From positions 1 to 46,020 of the forward strand of contig SFEV01000019.1 in assembly GCA_004557975.1 (NCBI GenBank): a stretch of 46,020 nt of DNA, given 5' to 3'. Below, in pieces: positions 33,105 to 41,717 of the stretch. Within the stretch, counting starts at the first letter, position 1. Every line of letters begins with the position of its first letter. The DNA comes from Lachnospiraceae bacterium (lineage in GTDB: Bacteria; Bacillota; Clostridia; Lachnospirales; Lachnospiraceae). Both the position numbers and the translations under genes were made by a program. The notes under the pieces are model-generated. The model was not told the origin of the DNA. It did no database searches and worked only from the letters and a program-made list of their open reading frames with translations.

Positions 33105-34504
33105 TGAAAACAAGAAAGGGATACCCGGTGTATCCGCTGACCGTAGCTCAGAAATTTCATTTCTTTTATCAGAATTTCTGCCCGAAAAAGGAAGTGCTGA
33201 ATATCGGCACGAGCCTGACGATCGGCGCGGAGCTTGACTGGGATGTTCTGAAAAAGTCCATCAACAAAGCGTGCGAGCGCTGTGAATCCATGCGCCTGCG
33301 CTTTGCTGCGGACAAAGAGGGAAACTGGTACCAGTACGTAGTAAACCATGAGGATCGGGACATAGAGTTTGTGGATTTCTCATCCGGCACGATGCAGGAG
33401 GCAGAGCAGACGATGCGCAGGTGGACCCGCGTACCGTTTCAGCGTGCGGATTCTCTGATGAACCGCATCGTCATGATTAAAACACCGGACGGCTACAACG
33501 GAATCTACCTTCTCGTGGATCATATGACCATGGATGCTCAGTCACTGATCTGTTTCCTGAAGGATGTCATCGAGATATACTGCAGTACCATGTATGAGGG
33601 CGTGGCATATCCGAAGGAGATGGCATCCTATATTGAGCAGCTGCAGAAGGATCTGGCGTACGAAGCGGGATGCCGGGCGAAGGAGAAGGATGAGGAATTC
33701 TTCCGGAAGATAATCGAGACATCCGAACCCATTTACAACGCAATCGAAGGTTCTGCCCGGCTTGAGGCGGAGAGAAAACGCTGCAATGATCCAGAGCTTC
33801 GCGCAGCCGTGAACGTATCGGATTGTGTCGATGCGGCTCTTGATACGTTTCATCTGGAAGCAGAGCCGACAAAGAGGCTGATGGACTTCTGTGAGAAATA
33901 TCACGTTTCTCTGGCGTGTCTGCTCATCATGGGACTGCGTACATATTTCCAGAAGATGAACGGAAATGACGATGTCTCGATCAATACGGCCATTGCAAGA
34001 AGAGCGACGCTGAAGGAGAAAAAATCAGGCGGCACAAGAATTCATTCTTTCCCGTTCCGCACCATCATTTCTGAGGATAAGACGTTCCTGGAGGGAATCT
34101 ACGCGATCCGTGATCTGCAGAATGAATATTTCCGCCATGCCAATTATGACCCGGTAGCGTATTTTGCACACAGGGCGAAGACGTATCCTGTCGGACAGGG
34201 CCAGACGTATGAGCCGATGTCTCTTACGTACCAGCCGCTGACGCTGCGCGATAAGGAGCTGGACAAGCTGGGTGATATCAGATACAAGACAAAATGGTAT
34301 GAAAACGGAGCGACGACACAGGCTATGTACCTGACAGTCATGCATCGCCCGGAGGACAATGGACTGGATTTCAATTTTGAGCATCAGATCAAAGCCGTTT
34401 CGAGAGAAAAACTGGAATGCCTGTACTACTATCTGTGCAGGATCATGTTCAAGGGTGCTGAAAATCCGAGCCTGCCCATCGGGGATATTATCAAACTGGT
34501 ATAA
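33101..34504 (+). CDS. Stand-alone NRPS condensation-domain-like protein
   Basis: 467 aa with the two-lobed chloramphenicol-acetyltransferase/condensation fold. The active-site loop reads DHMTMDA (residues 140-146): the second His (H141) and the Asp (D145) of the HHxxxDG motif are kept, while the first His is Asp and the last Gly is Ala. Other hints are the N-terminal YPLTVAQKFHFFYQ, which is like the C1 motif, and the SINTAIARR and DFNFEHQIKAV segments. It is free-standing, not fused to carrier or adenylation domains. The genes just after it supply these as separate proteins. It probably condenses a carrier-bound acyl or aminoacyl group with an amine or alcohol; substrates unknown. Confidence 0.88.
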   Translation: MMKTRKGYPVYPLTVAQKFHFFYQNFCPKKEVLNIGTSLTIGAELDWDVLKKSINKACERCESMRLRFAADKEGNWYQYVVNHEDRDIEFVDFSSGTMQEAEQTMRRWTRVPFQRADSLMNRIVMIKTPDGYNGIYLLVDHMTMDAQSLICFLKDVIEIYCSTMYEGVAYPKEMASYIEQLQKDLAYEAGCRAKEKDEEFFRKIIETSEPIYNAIEGSARLEAERKRCNDPELRAAVNVSDCVDAALDTFHLEAEPTKRLMDFCEKYHVSLACLLIMGLRTYFQKMNGNDDVSINTAIARRATLKEKKSGGTRIHSFPFRTIISEDKTFLEGIYAIRDLQNEYFRHANYDPVAYFAHRAKTYPVGQGQTYEPMSLTYQPLTLRDKELDKLGDIRYKTKWYENGATTQAMYLTVMHRPEDNGLDFNFEHQIKAVSREKLECLYYYLCRIMFKGAENPSLPIGDIIKLV

Positions 34505-34585
34505 TACCCCGATGGTTATCTGAAAACGAAGGTCTGAAAATCTGACAGAGAGAAGATCTCTCGATGAAATATGGAGGAAGAAAAT

Positions 34586-34819
34586 ATGTTTGAAAGACTG
34601 ACTGAAATTATCTGTAATTATGTGGAGACAGAGCCGGAGCATATTCATCCGGATTCCCGGTTTATGGAGGATCTCGGATTTACATCCTTCGACTTTATGA
34701 GTATGCTCGGGGAACTGGAAGATGAATTTGATGTGGAGATCGACCAGCAGGAGGTGGCCGATCTCCGCACAGTGCAGGAAGCTGTGGATTATCTGGAAAA
34801 GCTGACTGACGAACAGTAG
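34586..34819 (+). CDS. Acyl/peptidyl carrier protein
   Basis: A 77-aa four-helix acidic carrier protein. The phosphopantetheine attachment site is Ser34 in DLGFTSFDFMSML (the DSL-type motif is here TSF). An ATG lies at 34571, but GGAGGA sits between it and ATG 34586, so the latter is the real start. It lies between the condensation-type protein and the ligase, so it should carry the acyl or aminoacyl group loaded by the ligase. It is not the fatty-acid-synthesis ACP by context, because no fab genes are nearby. Confidence 0.93.
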   Translation: MFERLTEIICNYVETEPEHIHPDSRFMEDLGFTSFDFMSMLGELEDEFDVEIDQQEVADLRTVQEAVDYLEKLTDEQ

Positions 34820-34906
34820 GAACAGCGGATGCTTCGGGAAACTGACGGAATAAGACAACCGGTATATGTGATTGCTGCCCCGCAGGCAGCAGAAAGTGAG
34901 GAATAT

Positions 34907-36415
34907 ATGGTTTGCAGCACGATTCGTGAAATTCTGGTGCAGTCCGAACAGAAATTCGGAGATCTGGATGCCATTCGATATAAAGTAAAGAAAAATGAGA
35001 TTGAGACAAAATCGTATACACAGCTTCTGGAAGACAGCGAGAGCTTTTCACGCATTCTGCAGTCTCTCGGCGAGGTGGGCGGTCACGTGGCTGTCACCGG
35101 CATGACGTCCTATCCCTGGCTTGTGGCGTACCTTGGAACTGTCAACAGCGGAAGTGTTGCCGTGCCGCTGGATGTTTCTCTTCCGGCGGAGGAGATGTGT
35201 GAGCTGATCGACCGGGCGGATGTCACGGTATTCGTAGTCGACGAGATCAGAAAGGATGTGGCTGCTGTCGTGAAGCAGCGCTGTCCGAAGCTGAAGCACC
35301 TGATTTCCATGCAGAAGGAGAAAAGCGACGATACAGCGCTGTCCCTTGCAGAGCTTCTCGAAGCAAACAGAGGAAGCTTCGGGGTGGAAATCAGTCCTGA
35401 GACACTTTGTACGATCATGTATACCTCTGGCACCACAGGCAAAAGCAAGGGAGTCATGCTGACGCACCGAAATCTGGCAGAAAATGCCACCTGTCTTGAT
35501 CTGCGGATTCCGGAGAGGACAGTGATTCTCTCAGTGCTTCCGATTCATCACGCGTACTGCCTTAGCATGGATATCTTAAAGGGAATTTCTCTGGGCAGCA
35601 TTATCTGTATCAACGATTCTCTCCTTCGTGTGGCGAAAAATATCAAACTGTTCAAGCCGAACATGATTCTGATGGTTCCGCTGATGATTGAGACTATGGC
35701 GAAGAAGCTGGAGGAGGCGGCCGGACTTCCGCCTGAAATTGTAAAAAGGGAAGTGTTCGGTGAGCAGTTCCACACAATCTGCAGCGGAGGCGCATACCTT
35801 CCGCCGTCGCTTTTCGATCTGTTCGCAGCTTACGGCATCACCATCCAGCAGGGCTACGGAATGACAGAGTGCGCACCGGTAATCAGTACCAACCGTGGCT
35901 GGAACATCAGAAAAGAGTCTGTCGGCCAGCTGATGCCCAACTGTGAGGCAAAGGTTGTGGACGAGGAACTCTGGGTGCGCGGAAGCAGTGTCATGATGGG
36001 ATACTACAAGATGCCACGGGAGACAGAAGAGACGCTGGAGGATGGCTGGCTGAAAACCGGTGATCTGGGCTATGTGGATGAAGAGGGCTTCGTTTTCCTG
36101 ACCGGAAGAAAGAAAAACCTGATCATCACGAAAAATGGTGAAAACGTATCGCCGGAGGAGCTGGAAAACAAAATCGGAGAGCAGCGCCTCGTAAAGGAAA
36201 TCCTTGTCAGAGAGAGCGAGGGTGTGATCGAGGCGGAAATTTTCCCGGATGAGGAATATGTGGAGAAGCATGGCGTGGCGGATGTGCGTGCCGCTCTTCA
36301 GGAGATCATCGATGCGTATAATCAGAGTGCACCGGCTTATAAGAAGGTGTACCGACTGAAAGTGCGCGACACGGAGTTTGCGAAGACACCGTCAAAGAAA
36401 ATCAAGAGATATTAA
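34907..36415 (+). CDS. AMP-forming acyl/aminoacyl ligase (ANL superfamily)
   Basis: 502 aa. The adenylation motifs are clear: P-loop YTSGTTGKSKGVMLTHRN, YGMTECAPV, GWLKTGDLGY, GRKKNLIITKNGENVSPEE and the C-terminal catalytic lysine in TPSKKIKRY. It activates a carboxylic acid as AMP ester and probably loads it on the carrier protein just upstream. Whether the acid is a fatty acid or an amino acid cannot be read by eye; no typical Asp235-type selectivity call was possible. ATG 34829 is possible, but ATG 34907 has GAGG before it, matches the usual TIREILV start, and avoids a hairpin (GCTGCC-ccgca-GGCAGC, 34874-34890). Confidence 0.92.
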   Translation: MVCSTIREILVQSEQKFGDLDAIRYKVKKNEIETKSYTQLLEDSESFSRILQSLGEVGGHVAVTGMTSYPWLVAYLGTVNSGSVAVPLDVSLPAEEMCELIDRADVTVFVVDEIRKDVAAVVKQRCPKLKHLISMQKEKSDDTALSLAELLEANRGSFGVEISPETLCTIMYTSGTTGKSKGVMLTHRNLAENATCLDLRIPERTVILSVLPIHHAYCLSMDILKGISLGSIICINDSLLRVAKNIKLFKPNMILMVPLMIETMAKKLEEAAGLPPEIVKREVFGEQFHTICSGGAYLPPSLFDLFAAYGITIQQGYGMTECAPVISTNRGWNIRKESVGQLMPNCEAKVVDEELWVRGSSVMMGYYKMPRETEETLEDGWLKTGDLGYVDEEGFVFLTGRKKNLIITKNGENVSPEELENKIGEQRLVKEILVRESEGVIEAEIFPDEEYVEKHGVADVRAALQEIIDAYNQSAPAYKKVYRLKVRDTEFAKTPSKKIKRY

Positions 36416-36429
36416 AGTATATCGGAAAT

Positions 36430-36471
36430 ATGCCCGATGCCGGAAAATTGTACGGTGTCGGGCATATTTTT
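36430..36471 (+). terminator. Terminator of the TetR-controlled operon
   Basis: ATGCCCGA pairs with TCGGGCAT, with inner CCG/CGG, followed by ATTTTT. Confidence 0.85.
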
Positions 36472-36522
36472 CACCTGTGTTTTCCTGCTCCTTTCTGGCG
36501 GTGGTTTTGCATGTCATAAATC

Positions 36523-36552
36523 TTGACATCGATTCATCGGCTATTTTATAAT
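36523..36552 (+). promoter_or_regulatory. Strong promoter of the sulfite-reductase operon
   Basis: Perfect TTGACA and perfect TATAAT with 18 bp between. The leader is about 75 nt with a weak TTTCAT/ATGAAA stem near its start. Confidence 0.8.
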
Positions 36553-36633
36553 TTCATCAAAAAATGAAACAAAGGGGACCATAGTCTTCGAAAACGCGAC
36601 AGGATAAGGAAAGCAGACAGAAAGGAAGAAAAA

Positions 36634-37515
36634 ATGGCAGAGAAAAAGGTGGATTATGCAGCGCTGAAAAAGGGCGGATTCATGAGACAGAAGCAGAAAG
36701 GATATTTCTCTCTGAGATTACAGGTGGTCGGAGGAAACCTGACAGCTGAAAATATCCGCACAGTCTCAGAGGTCGCAGAAAAATATGGAAAAGGATACGT
36801 TCATATGACCTCAAGACAGGGAATTGAGATTCCGTTTATTCATTTTGATGATATTGAGGAGGTGTGCGCCAGACTGGCGGAGGGCGGTGTGAAGCCGGGA
36901 GTCTGCGGACCGAGAGTCCGCACAGTGACGGCCTGTCAGGGTGCGGCAATCTGTCCCGGCGGCTGCATTGATACGTATGCACTGGCGAAGGAGCTGGATC
37001 AGCATTATTTTGGGAAGGAGCTTCCCCACAAATTCAAATTCGGTGTTACGGGATGTCAGAATAACTGTCTGAAAGCAGAGGAAAACGATCTGGGGATCAA
37101 GGGCGGAATGACCGTGTCTTACGATGCATCATTGTGTATTCAGTGCGGTGTCTGTGTAAAGGCGTGCAGAGAAGGTGCACTTTCCATGGAGGAGAATACG
37201 GTGATCATTGACCGGGATAAATGCAGTCACTGTGGCCGCTGCGTGAAATCCTGTCCGGCGGATGCATGGAAGGGTGAGAGCGGCTTTATCGTTTCATTCG
37301 GCGGTCTTTTCGGAAATCAGATTTACAAAGGAGAAAGCTTCCTCCCGATCATCAGGGATAAGGAGACGCTGTTTCGTGTGACGGATGCCGCAATCACTTT
37401 TTTTGAAGAGCATGCGAAGCCTGGAGAGCGTTTCCGTCTGATGCTTCAGAGAATCGGGGAAGATGAGTTCCGCAGGGTGATCAGGGAGGCGTATGATGGA
37501 AGAGATACATTTTGA
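36634..37515 (+). CDS. Siroheme/4Fe-4S sulfite reductase-like protein (AsrC type)
   Basis: 293 aa. An N-terminal ferredoxin-like half carries HMTSRQGIEIPFI. The siroheme-4Fe-4S ligands fit C101 and C107 (TACQGAAICPGGC) and C141 and C145 (GVTGCQNNCLKAEENDLG). Two ferredoxin clusters follow: C168/171/174/178 and C197/200/203/207. This is the layout of anaerobic sulfite reductase subunit C and related small reductases. It would reduce sulfite (or nitrite) in the cytoplasm. AsrA and AsrB are absent here; instead it is followed by TusA-like and E1-like proteins, pointing to a role in sulfur assimilation or sulfur-carrier loading. AAAGGAAG precedes ATG 36634. Confidence 0.9.
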   Translation: MAEKKVDYAALKKGGFMRQKQKGYFSLRLQVVGGNLTAENIRTVSEVAEKYGKGYVHMTSRQGIEIPFIHFDDIEEVCARLAEGGVKPGVCGPRVRTVTACQGAAICPGGCIDTYALAKELDQHYFGKELPHKFKFGVTGCQNNCLKAEENDLGIKGGMTVSYDASLCIQCGVCVKACREGALSMEENTVIIDRDKCSHCGRCVKSCPADAWKGESGFIVSFGGLFGNQIYKGESFLPIIRDKETLFRVTDAAITFFEEHAKPGERFRLMLQRIGEDEFRRVIREAYDGRDTF

Positions 37516-37744
37516 TGCACAGGTGGATATCACAGATAAGGTTTGTCCGCTGACTTTTGTGAAAGCCAAGGTGAGCCTGGAGGAGCTCGAAGAAGGAGAG
37601 GTGCTTGCGATCCGGATGAACGACGGGGAGCCGGTGCAGAATGTTCCGAGAAGTATCAAGGAAGAGGGGCACCGGATCCTGAAGCTGGTGGATAATGAGG
37701 ACGGCACTTATACACTTTACGTCCGGAAGGTGGAGGAAGAATAA
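37496..37744 (+). CDS. TusA/SirA-family sulfur carrier protein
   Basis: 82 aa with the family CPxx motif at Cys17 (DKVCPLTFVKAKVSLEEL) and the usual LEEGEVLAIRMNDGEPVQNVPRS core. The Cys would carry persulfide sulfur. It overlaps the 3' end of the sulfite reductase gene by 20 bases. Two ATGs are adjacent (37493 and 37496); the second has the better distance to GGGAGG. It may pass sulfur between the reductase and the E1-like enzyme encoded just downstream. Confidence 0.9.
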   Translation: MEEIHFDAQVDITDKVCPLTFVKAKVSLEELEEGEVLAIRMNDGEPVQNVPRSIKEEGHRILKLVDNEDGTYTLYVRKVEEE

Positions 37745-38548
37745 ATGGCATTGACAGATGAACAGATGGAACGCTATTCCAGACACATTATTCTGAAAGA
37801 AATCGGTGCGAAGGGGCAGAAAAAACTGCTGAATGCAAAGGTGCTGATCATAGGCGCAGGCGGGCTTGGATCACCGGCAGCCATGTATCTGGCTGCGGCG
37901 GGTGTGGGTACCATCGGCATTGCAGATGCGGACGAGGTGGATCTGTCCAACCTGCAGAGGCAGATTATTCATACCACAGGGGATGTGGGAAAAGCAAAAG
38001 TAATATCGGCAAAAGAAACCATGGAGAAAATGAACCCGGATGTAGTGGTGAAAACTTATCACACGTTTGTGAATGCCTCCAACATTCGCCAGCTGGTTCG
38101 GGAGTATGATTTTATCATTGACGGCACAGACAATTTTCCTGCGAAATTCCTGATCAATGATGCCTGTGTTCTGGAAAAAAAACCGTTTTCCCACGCCGGA
38201 ATCATTCGGTTCCAGGGGCAGCTGATGACGTACGTGCCCGGAGAAGGACCATGCTATCGCTGTATATTCAGAGATCCGCCTCCAAAGGATGCAGTGCCGA
38301 CATGCAGTCAGGCGGGTGTCATCGGAGCAATGGGCGGTGTGATCGGAAGCCTTCAGGCCATGGAGGCAGTGAAGTATATTATCGGTAAGGGAGAACTGCT
38401 CACCGGATATCTGCTTACATACGATGCGCTGACCATGGAATTCAGAAAAATAAAGCTGCCGCGGGATACACATAAATGTGAAGTCTGCGGAGATCATCCG
38501 ACGATTACGGAGCCTGTGGATTATGAACCGGACGGGTGCGGGGGCTGA
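37745..38548 (+). CDS. MoeB/ThiF/HesA-family E1-like adenylyltransferase
   Basis: 267 aa. The nucleotide site is GAGGLG (residues 37-42), with DEVDLSNLQRQ following. The catalytic cysteine is in VPTCSQAG, and two CxxC pairs (CYRC and CEVC) bind zinc. Such enzymes adenylate the C-terminal Gly-Gly of small sulfur carriers (ThiS, MoaD) before thiocarboxylation. No ThiS or MoaD gene is in the window. It starts directly after the TusA stop, with GGAGG at correct spacing. It has no rhodanese domain. Exact pathway (thiamine, molybdopterin, cysteine) unresolved. Confidence 0.93.
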   Translation: MALTDEQMERYSRHIILKEIGAKGQKKLLNAKVLIIGAGGLGSPAAMYLAAAGVGTIGIADADEVDLSNLQRQIIHTTGDVGKAKVISAKETMEKMNPDVVVKTYHTFVNASNIRQLVREYDFIIDGTDNFPAKFLINDACVLEKKPFSHAGIIRFQGQLMTYVPGEGPCYRCIFRDPPPKDAVPTCSQAGVIGAMGGVIGSLQAMEAVKYIIGKGELLTGYLLTYDALTMEFRKIKLPRDTHKCEVCGDHPTITEPVDYEPDGCGG

Positions 38549-38574
38549 GTGAAGCTGTATCCGGCGATTATCAT

Positions 38575-38632
38575 TTCACAAACTCTTTACGCTCATTTTA
38601 CACCCTGACGATTTTGTATTTTACATTTCACG
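38575..38632 (+). promoter_or_regulatory. Pho-box-like array upstream of the alkaline phosphatase gene
   Basis: TTCACA (38575), TTTACG (38586), TTTACA (38597), TTTACA (38620) and TTCACG (38627) follow each other; the first three are 11 bp apart and the fourth about two turns later. This is the TT-x-ACA direct-repeat pattern of PhoP boxes. A possible -10 is TAAGAT (38635-38640). Confidence 0.6.
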
Positions 38633-38711
38633 GATAAGATGATATCCGTAATCGCAGGAAAGCTGCGGTTGCAGAGAATCTGAGAATGACAGAATATCTG
38701 GAGGAGTAATT

Positions 38712-40280
38712 ATGAGAGTAAAAAAAGTGACGGCTACCCTGCTTGCTGGTATTACTGCAATGTCCTGTGCGACAGCAGGTGTTCATGCAGAAGAAGTAGA
38801 ATCAACGGCAGCACCGAAATACGTATTTCTGTTTATCGGTGACGGAATGAGCTATCCGCAGATTCAGCTGACAAATTATTTTAAGAGTGCAAATGCATGT
38901 GCGGAAAATCCGGAGACAGTGACTGTTGACGGCGAAGAAAAGGAAGTGCTGAAGAGCCAGAACAATCTGACCATGATGAATTTCCCGGTAGCAGGCTCTG
39001 CGCAGACGTATGACAGTACTTCTTTCGCACCGGACTCTGCATCTACGGCAACATCTATTGCCACAGGAAATAAAACATGGAGCGGAAGCATTAACGTGAG
39101 CACAGACTTCACGGAAGAATATGAGACGATTGCAGAGAAGCTGAAAGCGCAGAAGGATTACAAGATTGGTGTGATTTCCAGTGTGAATCTGAACCATGCC
39201 ACACCGGCAGCATTTTATGCGCATCAGGCATCCAGAAGCAGCTATTATGATATCGGTCTGGAGCTCATCGACAGCGGATTTGATTATTTTGCAGGCGGCG
39301 GACTGCTGAAGCCTACCGGAGCAGAAAGTGATCAGACAGACCTTTATGAACTGGCAGGAGAGGCAGGCTACAAGGTAGTAAAGACACAGGCAGAAGCAGA
39401 GGCTCTGACACAGGCAGATGGCAAGGTGATCGTGATCGACGAGCATCTCGCAGACAGCAGTGCCATGTCTTATGAGCTTGACCGTCAGGACGGCGAGTGG
39501 GCGCTGGCTGATTATGTGGACAAAGGCATTGAGATGCTGGATAACGACAATGGTTTCTTTATGATGGTTGAAGGTGGAAAGATTGACTGGGCATGTCACG
39601 CAAACGATGCCGCTTCTACATTGCTGGATACCATCGCTCTGGACAATGCAGTGGCAGAAGCAGTGGAATTTTACAATGAGCATCCGGATGAGACACTGAT
39701 CCTTGTGACCGGTGACCATGAGACCGGTGGACTGACCATTGGATTTGCCGGAACTGACTATGACCTGTTCCTGACAAACATCAATAATCAGAAGATCTCC
39801 TTCGCAAAGTTTGATTCTGATTATGTAGCTGCTTACAAGGAGAATGGAACAGATTTCGACACTATCATGCAGGATGTAACAGAGCTCTTTGGTCTGCAGG
39901 CACCGGTTTCTGAGGACGAGGCTGCAAATCAGAAAGACAGCGCTGACCAGCATCCGGAATCAGGCGATGACGGAAGCCTCGTGATGACGCAGTATGAGTA
40001 CGATCTTCTGAAGACTGCTTACGACACTACTATGGCAAGAACAGGCGAGGAAGAAGAGTTCGGACAGGATGAGTATATCAGATACGGAAGCTATGAGCCG
40101 CTGACTGTGACGATTACACATATCCTGAACAATAAGAGCGGTATCAACTTTGGTTCTTATGCACATACAGGTCTTCCGGTGGAGGTTCTCGCACAGGGTG
40201 CAGGACAGGAGAGCTTTGACGGATACTATGATAACACAGAGATTTACACCAGACTGGCAGCTCTGACAGGAGTGGAATAA
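38712..40280 (+). CDS. phoA: Secreted alkaline phosphatase
   Basis: 522 aa with a signal peptide (MRVKKVTATLLAGITAM..., probable cut after VHA at residue 26). It releases phosphate from monoesters outside the cell. Metal and catalytic motifs: FLFIGDGMSYPQ, the nucleophile Ser109 in PDSASTATSIATG, NHATPAAFYAH, MVEGGKIDWACHAND, GDHETGGL and the final His in GSYAHTGLPVE. It uses the usual two zinc plus magnesium or equivalent site. GGAG lies upstream of ATG 38712. The Pho-box-like array suggests induction on phosphate starvation. A YibE/F-type membrane protein follows five bases after the stop. Confidence 0.95.
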   Translation: MRVKKVTATLLAGITAMSCATAGVHAEEVESTAAPKYVFLFIGDGMSYPQIQLTNYFKSANACAENPETVTVDGEEKEVLKSQNNLTMMNFPVAGSAQTYDSTSFAPDSASTATSIATGNKTWSGSINVSTDFTEEYETIAEKLKAQKDYKIGVISSVNLNHATPAAFYAHQASRSSYYDIGLELIDSGFDYFAGGGLLKPTGAESDQTDLYELAGEAGYKVVKTQAEAEALTQADGKVIVIDEHLADSSAMSYELDRQDGEWALADYVDKGIEMLDNDNGFFMMVEGGKIDWACHANDAASTLLDTIALDNAVAEAVEFYNEHPDETLILVTGDHETGGLTIGFAGTDYDLFLTNINNQKISFAKFDSDYVAAYKENGTDFDTIMQDVTELFGLQAPVSEDEAANQKDSADQHPESGDDGSLVMTQYEYDLLKTAYDTTMARTGEEEEFGQDEYIRYGSYEPLTVTITHILNNKSGINFGSYAHTGLPVEVLAQGAGQESFDGYYDNTEIYTRLAALTGVE

Positions 40281-40285
40281 AAAAC

Positions 40286-41419
40286 ATGTTTTTCAGAAAG
40301 CAAAAATCGACACTCCTGATTATCCTCATAGGATTTTTGCTGACAGGCATCCTCATAGCCATTCCGACCGGCTATGAGGATGCTTTGATTTTTCAGGGTT
40401 CTGTGAGAGCAGTGGGGAGAGTGACGGAAACAGATAATTCTACCATCATCACGTCAGGCCTGGTTCAGTCCGGTGAACAGTACTGTACAATGATTATTGA
40501 GGATGGAAAATTTAAAGGGCAGGAGATCCGGGGAGTAAATTTTCTCAGCGGTTCTCTGGAAAAGGATAAAATATATAAGGTGGGCGACCGGGCTTTTGTG
40601 CGGATCAGCTGCGTCGGGGATGAAATTTCTTCCTGTGTCATGTCTGACCATTATCGCCTGGATAAAGAAATTATTCTGCTGGCGGTCTTTGCGGCTCTGC
40701 TGATCGTGGTGGCAGGAAAAAACGGCCTGCTTGCGATTTTTTCCTTTGTAATTACAGTTCTGACCATCTGGAAAATTCTGATTCCCGCTTATCTGAATGG
40801 ATTTTCCCCGGTATGGAGCGGAATCGGCATTACCTGCTTTATTACGCTGGTTATTATTTTCTTCGTCTACGGATTCGACCGGAGAACATTCACAGCCAGT
40901 CTCGGTGCCCTTCTGGGGATCAGTACGGCATGCATTCTGGGAATGTTGTTTACAGATCTCTTCAGGATCCATGGTGCCATCATGCCGGATTCGGAATCAC
41001 TCCTGTACAGCGGCTATCAGGATCTGGATCTGACCGCCATTTTTATGAGCAGCATCTTTGTGGGGGCCTCCGGCGCCATGATGGATCTGTCGGTGGATAT
41101 CACCTCCGCCGTCTATGAGGTAGTCCAGAAAAAACCTGATATTTCCTGGAGAGAGGCTGCCAGATCCGGTATGAATGTGGGAAGGGCTGCTATGGGAACC
41201 ATGACGACGACACTTCTTCTGGCTTATTCCGGAAGCTGTGTCACTTCCATGATGGTGTATATGGCGCAGGGAACGCCTGTGGATCATATTCTGAATTATA
41301 AATATGTGGCAGCGGAGATTCTCGATACGGTGGTAGGCAGCTTCGGCCTGGTAACCGTAGCTCCTTTTACGGCGCTGGTAGCGGGAATTATGCTGACCGG
41401 AAAACGGCAGGAATTGTGA
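40286..41419 (+). CDS. YibE/F-family membrane protein
   Basis: 377 aa. One N-terminal helix (about residues 8-27), an extracytoplasmic beta domain (about 38-125, RVTETDNSTIITSG...), then six or seven further helices with the family phrases DLDLTAIFMSS, GASGAMMDLSVDI and SGMNVGRAAMGTMTTTLLLAYSGS. Function of the family is unknown. It begins five bases after the phosphatase stop and is surely cotranscribed, which suggests a link to phosphate scavenging; this is inference from context. Confidence 0.92.
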   Translation: MFFRKQKSTLLIILIGFLLTGILIAIPTGYEDALIFQGSVRAVGRVTETDNSTIITSGLVQSGEQYCTMIIEDGKFKGQEIRGVNFLSGSLEKDKIYKVGDRAFVRISCVGDEISSCVMSDHYRLDKEIILLAVFAALLIVVAGKNGLLAIFSFVITVLTIWKILIPAYLNGFSPVWSGIGITCFITLVIIFFVYGFDRRTFTASLGALLGISTACILGMLFTDLFRIHGAIMPDSESLLYSGYQDLDLTAIFMSSIFVGASGAMMDLSVDITSAVYEVVQKKPDISWREAARSGMNVGRAAMGTMTTTLLLAYSGSCVTSMMVYMAQGTPVDHILNYKYVAAEILDTVVGSFGLVTVAPFTALVAGIMLTGKRQEL

Positions 41420-41451
41420 CGTTTATAAATCAAATCAGATGAGAACTGACG

Positions 41452-41489
41452 AGGGCACTTCTGTATAATGCGGAAGTGCCCTGATTTAT
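41452..41489 (+). terminator. Likely terminator of the phosphatase operon
   Basis: A 10-bp stem AGGGCACTTC / GAAGTGCCCT. The following T-run is poor (GATTTATC), so efficiency is uncertain. Confidence 0.55.
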
Positions 41490-41500
41490 CAGTGCGGACA

Positions 41501-41538
41501 TATTGTTCACATGCCACGCCATGCAGGCCACAGACCGC
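41501..41538 (-). repeat. Dispersed 38-bp intergenic repeat, copy 2 (inverted)
   Basis: The reverse complement differs from 26401-26438 at only three positions. The copy lies in the 356-bp spacer between the YibE/F gene and the response regulator gene. Confidence 0.85.
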
Positions 41539-41642
41539 CTGTTTCACAGGCTATTCGCTGCTATGCAGCTCCTGTCTGTGGCTGATGTGCGTCCCGCACA
41601 TCACAGAAAATGAGAATCCCTCCCTCTGCAGATGAATCTGCA
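41537..41642. other. Row of four short hairpins
   Basis: GCCTGT-ttc-ACAGGC (41537-41551), GCTGC-tat-GCAGC (41557-41569), TGATGTGCG-tcc-CGCACATCA (41583-41603) and TGCAGA-tgaa-TCTGCA (41627-41642). All stems are perfect. No coding frame fits this stretch, and no T-runs follow. Confidence 0.75.
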
Positions 41643-41717
41643 CGGTCCGGCTTTTCATTTTACTGCATGGCTGAACTGTGACTTAATATTAAGAATTGAC
41701 ACATTTATCTGCAATAT

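Noticed and set aside
38528..38548. C-terminal Gly-Gly of the MoeB-like protein as a ubiquitin-like tail
   Set aside because: The last residues GCGG could be chance; E1-like enzymes are not known to me to be carriers themselves, and no carrier fold precedes it.
38802..39953. Long minus-strand frame opposite the alkaline phosphatase gene
   Set aside because: Composition rich in Cys, His and Ile, typical of an antisense frame. The plus-strand phosphatase is unambiguous.
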